Source: Heracleum sosnowskyi
Taxonomy: Eukaryota; Streptophyta; Magnoliopsida; Apiales; Apiaceae
Assembly: GCA_030848705.1 (NCBI GenBank)
Contig: CM061236.1
Coordinates: 58,547,481 to 58,611,480 of the forward strand
Length of the DNA stretch: 64,000 bases
Direction: 5' to 3'
Below are positions 57,833 to 64,000 of the stretch, piece by piece; position 1 is the first letter of the stretch, and each line of letters begins with the position of its first letter. Under the pieces are notes generated by a model. That model was not told the origin of the DNA, made no database searches, and was given only the letters and a program-made list of their open reading frames with translations. The translations under genes and the position numbers were made by a program.

Positions 57833-60800
57833 TCTAATAACCCTAAATTTTGGACTTAGTTAAAAAATTTTGATGAATAGTGAATTTGCTGATGAAAAAT
57901 ATTTTCAGATCACACTATATGGGAGACATGAAATGAATGTTTCGAAGTTATATTAGTGATGTATAAGGAAAATAAGTGAATGTAAACGCGATCAGAATCG
58001 GGAGATTCCAACTTTAAATTTTGATCACTATTCATCGGACAATCAAGGATGTATTGATTTGATCGTTTTGAGAAAGTATGTAGAATGAGAAATCCATGAT
58101 CATATCTTAAGCCAGGGTGAGAAATCTATGATCATATGTTAAGCCAATGTAATGGAAAGATCAAGGAAGTATCTCCTAAAATTGGTATAGAGAAACGTTT
58201 TTAAAATCACTTGAGCCTATCGCGAAACAAAAGCGTAGCGAATTATGGATTAAACCCTAACCAAGGGAGAAGTATCATATAAGATCATCAAGTGTAACAT
58301 ATAAGAGGATTGACGACACAAATTATGACATAATCATGATGCAGGAGGATGACATAGGTGATGACAAGTGATGACAAGGTGATGAATCACCACCTTGTCA
58401 CCACTTTCACCACAAAACCACAATAAAATGACATGTGTCCATGGGATGACAAAACCAATCCAAGACCACACAAAATGGATGCATCCAATTAAGAGTAATT
58501 AGACAAAAAAGAAAATAAAAGAAAATCAAAGAAGCGATGCATCAAGAACACCTTCAACATTCGGCCCTTTTCTTTTCTTCCATTCCTTAAGAAATTTTTC
58601 TTCAACTTCCACTCCACCAAAAATTATGGTTATGGATTCTAAAGCTTCCATATTTCCAAATTAAGGTAATCTCTAAATTCTAGCTTCATCCATGGATGAT
58701 ATCATATCCAAATCTTGATTATAAGATGAGCATGAATAGTGTTTTGAATAGTAACTTTTAGTGTTCTTGATTTGTTCTTGAAGTTTAAGGCTTGTTAAGG
58801 ATGTTTAAGGATCAAGAAAGGATATATAAGCTCTTGATAGTCTTTACCAAGCACCAAGGAAGGTATAAACATCTCCAAACTTTTGTTATAATTTGATTAT
58901 TATGGTTAGTTTGACGATAGTTTATGTTAGTATGAATAAGATGATGAATCTTGGTTGTGATGAATGATTTAGTGGTTGTTTTGATGGATGATCTAGTAAA
59001 TGTTTGAATGGACTTGTTGGTTAAAGATAATGGGTTAGTTTAGATGATGAATGAGAAGTATTGATGATTGGTTGATGTTATTGGATTGATTTGAGTGTTT
59101 TAAACACGGGAATCACGTTTAAGCGTCGTTACCATGTCAGATTTCACTTAGGAAGTTTGGACGGAGACCACGGTTACCTTCTAGGCATAACAAAAATGCT
59201 TTCTGACCATGATCATGTAGAATCTGTTTTTTATTTTATTTTGGCGAAAGAATCGTATCGTTTCGATTTACGGTTTAGGAGAAACACCCGTTTTAGTGAA
59301 AGCGGTTTCGAGTAACTAAGTAGTTCACTGTATGAACTTTGAGCTTATGATCAAGCCCCTTAAAAATGGAATTGGGTCATGATATTAATGTGGATACTAG
59401 TATGGACAGTTAGTAAAGGAACCGAGAAGGTTTCGTGTTAAAATGATGATTTTTCGATTTTATACAAATGCGAGAACCAAAGTTGCGCAAGTGAAATACC
59501 CTTAAGGGGATAGTTTAAACCATGAGTTTAGTAATGGTAAAGTACTTGGGTTTTGTGAATGGATTATCAACCAAACTTTTGACTTAAGAGTTTACGGAAT
59601 GTCATGAGGTTATAAGTGACCAAGAGCGAGACATTTGATGTTCGTTAATAGAACGTTAGTGCTTAAGTTAAATGCACTTTTAATGATTAAGCCAGGGGAC
59701 TGATCGAGTATTTCCTTGTTTATAGATTTTCCGGCAAGTTCTCGAACCCATAACAACCAAGGACCCGAGGCAAGTTTTCTCATCCCATGATGTTTTCCAT
59801 TACTTATACTGATGATGCATATGATATTATATCATGCATGCTTTCAGACCTTACATCGTATATAGATATGATGGTATTAAAAATGTGGAGATGTAATATA
59901 TGCATATGATAGATGCGTGCTTTCAAACCTTACATCGTATATAGATGTTATGGTATTAAAAATGTTGAGACGTAATATATGCATATGATAGATGCATGCC
60001 AGTTTTCAAACCCTACATCATATAAGTGATGCTGTTGTGATATATTCTGCTTTAATGTTGTGAAAAGTTTTATAAACTGTTTACGCTTTTGATAAAAAGC
60101 TTTATAAGATATAAGGTTTATATGCTATGTAAATACTTGATATAAACCGAGGTTTTAAAGGCTCTAAGGATAGAGCACTCGTACGATGATTTTAAAATAT
60201 TAGACCGGGAGTTAAATTATTGTTTTGTCTTGATTATACTGTCAGAAACTAGAGGGTCCAGGGACAACTATATTTTAAATATTTTAAATATTCAATATAT
60301 ATATTATTGGATATTTAATGTGAAATATTAAATAATATTATTAAAAATATTATTTTGAATATTTATTTAATTAAGTGAATATTATTTTGAATATTCACTA
60401 AAGTGGAATCTTATTGAATGACAATTCAATATTTATTATTTGGATATTTATTTAATTAAGTGAATATTAATTTGAATATTCACTTAAGTGGAATTATATT
60501 GAATCATAATTCAATATTGATTATTTGAATATTTATTAAATATTACAAAAATGATTTAAAAATCATAGAACCTTGTTATATTATTATTTAAGGTTCTAGT
60601 ATTTACGCAAATATTTTCTGATCTCGAAAGGATTTATGAGAGTATAATAGGGGTTCCCAACTACTTTAATTATTTATCTCGAATGATGATTTTGATTTGA
60701 ACTTATCAAAAATTGGGAATCCATCTCAGGAAGTGAACATATGATTTCACTTGCCTCTTTCATTAAAAGTGAGTATGTTTTCGGGTTCTGATTTATCAGA

Positions 60801-62386
60801 ACTAAAGGTATTTTACAAAATTCTCGGGTCGTAATTTCAAAATACGTGGTAATCATTCGTAGTTTCGTTGACTGATGTCAACCCACACTGTGACTTACTC
60901 CCTTCAAATACTCTGGAGTAAGGAATCTGAACTGTTGCAAAGTTTTGACAAGTAATTGTACTTGGGGAATCAGGATTAAAATCTGATTCCTATTTCATTG
61001 ATTTTTATCCGGGACCAGGAGGAAACGTGAAGGAGGCTGTTGGACAGTACCTCTGATTATAGTGTAAGAGGCTGCTGGGTAGTCCAGCACTTATCTCGCG
61101 TAAGAGGCTGTAGGACAGTCCAGCAGATACAAAGCCCGTATGCGGCTGGGGTGATAATCGTGTTAAGATGTCGTCCATCTACTAGTAGAAAAGTGTGAGT
61201 ACGATACAACGACTGATCATCGTGTATCATGGCGTGCTCCGGAAAAAGGTCCCTTCCCTCCAATTGGAATTGTGCTGCACATTGTAACGAAAGCCTAGGT
61301 GCTGAGTTACTGATAATGTGGCAGTGATGAGTAATGATGTTCCTCATACAGTATTTGTACTGTATGGCCTGTTTTGACGAAAAGAATATTTAAACATATC
61401 GTTCTGTATATGAACGGAGTTTCAAAGGTTTTCAATTATGATATCAGCTTACATATATGATTATGATGCTATCTCTTATTGTCGAGCTATAGTGCTCATT
61501 CTTGCTTCTTTTATATACCACAACACAACAGAGTCGAAAAGGTGTTCATTACTGATATTTTACAGTATTTTGAACAGTATGAGATATCTAAATAGATATG
61601 TGTGTATATATGTTGAGAAGGGATTTAAGATATACAGTATATTGAACTGTATAGTATTTTGAAACAATGGATAGGCTTTAAGCCTTGATTCCAATATTAA
61701 TATCTATTTTAAAAAGATATGTTTTGAGTCTTGGTTCCTTATTTCGATACCAAGGATTTCTAAATGATTTACGAAAAGTATTTGAGTATGATTATAGGTC
61801 ATACAGTATTTTGAGCGGGATACTATTTTGGGGACAAACCCTAGTAGTGTTAAAACTTTGATCCTATATGGATTATCTACCTTAAAGATTTAAAGATTTA
61901 AACTGGGATAGATTTCTTGCTGAGCGCTATTAGCTCATTCTTGCTTTATTAAAACTTTCAGCATGAAGAAAACGTTGCCGATTCACCTCGTGTTACAAGA
62001 GCAAGGGGATGGAGAGACCACCCTTGAGTTAGTTCAGCAGGATGGATACTGCCGGTGTGAGCAGAATAGTTGCAGACTGAATTAGTAAGAATTTTTTTCG
62101 AGTAGGTTTGTAATATTATTAAAACTTGTATAGAACGGTGAGGTCTATTATTGTAACTTCAGGTAGAGGTTGTAAATAATAGATGAGATCCTGGATAGTA
62201 CATTTGAGTTGTAATAACAAATGTTACTTTTGTTGCTCATTTCCAAGGCTATAACTTGTGTGTGTGTGCGTAAGTGATTGGGGTCTTTGGAGTTGTATTT
62301 TGAGAATGTTGTAAGTAATGCAGGTATTGTATAATTGATGGAGCGTGACAACCCAGATTCCTGACCCCGGATCTGGGGGTGTTATA
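57833..62386 (+). repeat. Solo gypsy LTR (Tekay-like) in Copia-4 pol
   Basis: The 4554-bp LTR starts TCTAATAACCC and ends GGGGGTGTTATA, each end carrying one change from the usual TG...CA. It is flanked by TTGGT at 57828-57832 and 62387-62391. No interior is present, so it is the product of LTR-LTR recombination. Its last part (61030-62386) matches the Gypsy-B LTR in reverse. A block near 59800-60020 has repeated CATCGTATATAGAT words, and 60270-60550 is AT-rich with ATATTCACTTAAGTGGA palindromes. No gene is seen in it. Confidence 0.9.
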
Positions 62387-64000
62387 TTGGTTATGGCATA
62401 AGAAGCTCTCACACTTGAACTTCAAAACTATGAACTCTTTGGTAAAGAGACAGTTAGTGAGACGGTTGCCCCTGATGGAATTTTATCAGGAGGGACTATG
62501 TGAAGCATGCGAAAAAGGGAAGTCTAAGAAAGCATCACATAGAAGCAAAGAACTGACAAGCATTTCTGAACCTCTTCAGCTGATTCATATGGATTTATTT
62601 GGTCCAGTGAATGTTATGTCAGTATCAAGAAAAAGATATGCATTAGTGATGGTTGACGACTACTCCAAGTACACGAAGGTGTTATTCTTACAGTCAAAGG
62701 ACGAAGCAACACAACTAATCATTGATCACATTAAAAAGATAGAAGTGGAAGCTAAGCTACCTGTGCGGACAATCAGACCAGACAATGGAACTGAATTCAA
62801 GAATGCAGTTCTAAATGATTTCTGCTCGGAGAAAGGAATATCAAGACAGTATTCATCACCAAGAAATCCTCAATGGAATGGAGTAGTGCAAAGGAAGAAT
62901 TGTACCTTGGTTGAAGCAGCAAGGACTATGCTAAGTGAATCAAAACTTCCCACTTACTTTTGGGCTGAAGCAGTGAATACAGCTTGCTATACTCAGAATC
63001 GAACCCTGATTAATAAAGATCATGAAAAGACTCCGTATGAGTTAATGGGCAACAAGAAACCAACACTGAAGTATTTTCATGTGTTTGGTGCAAAGTGCTT
63101 TGTATTGAAAGATGGAGAACATCTAGGCATGTTTGATTCCAAAGAAGATGAAGGCATTTTTCTGGGCTATTCTCTGGAATCTAAAGCTTACAGGGTTTAT
63201 GTGATTGAAGATAAGAAAGTGTTGGAAAGCCTTAATGTAACATTTGATGACACCAAAAGAACAAGCCTGCAAATAGGAGAGAACTATAAATCCATGGTAT
63301 TTGAAAATCTATCAGGAGATCTCTCTGATAATGAAGAAGAACCTGTAGTTGTTCCTGGTGATAATAATAATGACAATGATAATGATTCTGGACCAAGTGG
63401 TGATAGTGGTGGAGATCCTCAAACTACTACTGAATCCACTGGTCAAACAACAGGGTCAACAGATCACACTGGCAACAACTCAGGGGGAGCAAGAGAAGGA
63501 TCAACTAGTCACACTCAACAAAATTTTGAACAAGGAGAATCATCAAGATCGTATCTGCCAAGACAAAGGGTATGGAGTAGAGATCATCCCTTTCACTTGA
63601 TCATTGGTGATCCTGACACATGAGTGAGAACTAGAAGGACATCACAAAATGAATGTCACTATTCTGGGTTTCTTTCAGAAACAGAACCTAAGAAAGTTGA
63701 AGATGCCCTGGAAGATCCAAATTGGGTGATTGCAATGAAAGATGAACTCAATCAGTTTGAAAGGCAGAAAGTTTGGAAGCTGGTACCCAGGCCTAAAGGA
63801 AAATCTGTTATAGGAACAAGGTGGGTATTCAGAAATAAATTGGATGAAGATGGCATTCTAACGAGAAACAAAGCCAGACTGGTTGCAAAAGGTTACTCTC
63901 AAGAAGAGGGTATAGATTATGATGAAACCTATGCACCAGTAGCAAGACTTGAGGCTATCAGGATGTTTCTAGAATTCGCAGCACATTCCAATTACAAGGT
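62387..64000 (+). pseudogene. Copia-4 pol: integrase and start of reverse transcriptase
   Basis: Integrase has the HHCC finger (HKKLSHLN...CEACEKGK), the first Asp in HMDLFGPV and the second in RPDNGTEF. The third catalytic residue, Glu, is replaced by Gln (codon 62889-62891; NGVVQRKN instead of NGVVERKN), so strand transfer should be lost. TGA at 63621-63623 interrupts the linker after DPDT; the same frame then runs on through EPKKVEDAL to the RT start at the window edge. The Asn/Asp/Gly-rich linker holds the GGGGGAG tract at 63483-63489. Confidence 0.9.

Larger units (their letters stand above)
57649..64000 (+). mobile_element. Copia-4: outermost copia element, partial in this window
   Basis: Pol is in two blocks, 57649-57832 and 62387-64000, split by a solo gypsy LTR. 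The left side was broken by Copia-2, and the right side runs beyond the window. It is the host of Copia-2 and therefore the oldest layer visible. Confidence 0.85.

Overview
This window is plant nuclear DNA, most likely from a eudicot with a large, repeat-rich genome; the species cannot be told from the sequence. I see no host gene. Essentially all 64 kb is LTR retrotransposon, nested several layers deep. Two superfamilies are present. One is Ty1/copia elements of the SIRE/Maximus type: long gag, pol in the order PR-IN-RT-RH, then a very large extra ORF ('ORF3') between pol and the 3' LTR. The other is Ty3/gypsy chromovirus-like elements of the Tekay/Del type: LTRs of about 4.4-4.6 kb with ends like TGTAAYAMCC...GGKGTTGTTACA, a tRNA-Met primer site, and decayed coding regions.

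Layout from left to right. 1-1108 is a second copy of 11836-12944 and carries the same copia-ORF3/gypsy junction. It is joined to Copia-1 (1109-8363), which is 5'-truncated: RT-RNase H, an antisense ORF with its own TATA box, a 1.2 kb-codon ORF3 and the 3' LTR. 8364-8857 is the 3' end of a gypsy LTR. Copia-2 (own sequence 8858-11936, 26761-27706, 40855-41040, 54930-57648) is an old decayed element. It is split by Gypsy-A (11937-26760), by the complete Copia-3 (27707-40849, TSD AATTC) and by the complete minus-strand Gypsy-B (41041-54924, TSD GGAGG). Copia-2 itself lies inside the pol of Copia-4 (57649 to beyond 64000), which also holds a solo gypsy LTR (57833-62386, TSD TTGGT).

Order of events read from the nesting: Copia-4 is oldest, Copia-2 inserted into it, and Gypsy-A, Copia-3 and Gypsy-B then inserted independently into Copia-2 ORF3. 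By eye the LTR pairs differ by roughly 0.9% (Gypsy-A), 0.7% (Copia-3) and 0.5% (Gypsy-B), so these three insertions are recent. Both gypsy elements have nearly identical LTRs around badly broken interiors, which suggests they moved non-autonomously using proteins supplied in trans.

The most unusual signals are three. (1) Each copia family has its own short motif scattered in both orientations through LTRs, spacers and coding sequence: ATCAACGGAAT in Copia-3, ATCCTGAT in Copia-1, GTCTTCCCGAAAG in Copia-2. (2) The copia elements carry internal GGGGGAG purine tracts identical in core to their 3' polypurine tract, at matching places in ORF3 and between IN and RT. (3) Copia-1 has an antisense 133-codon ORF with a consensus TATA box.
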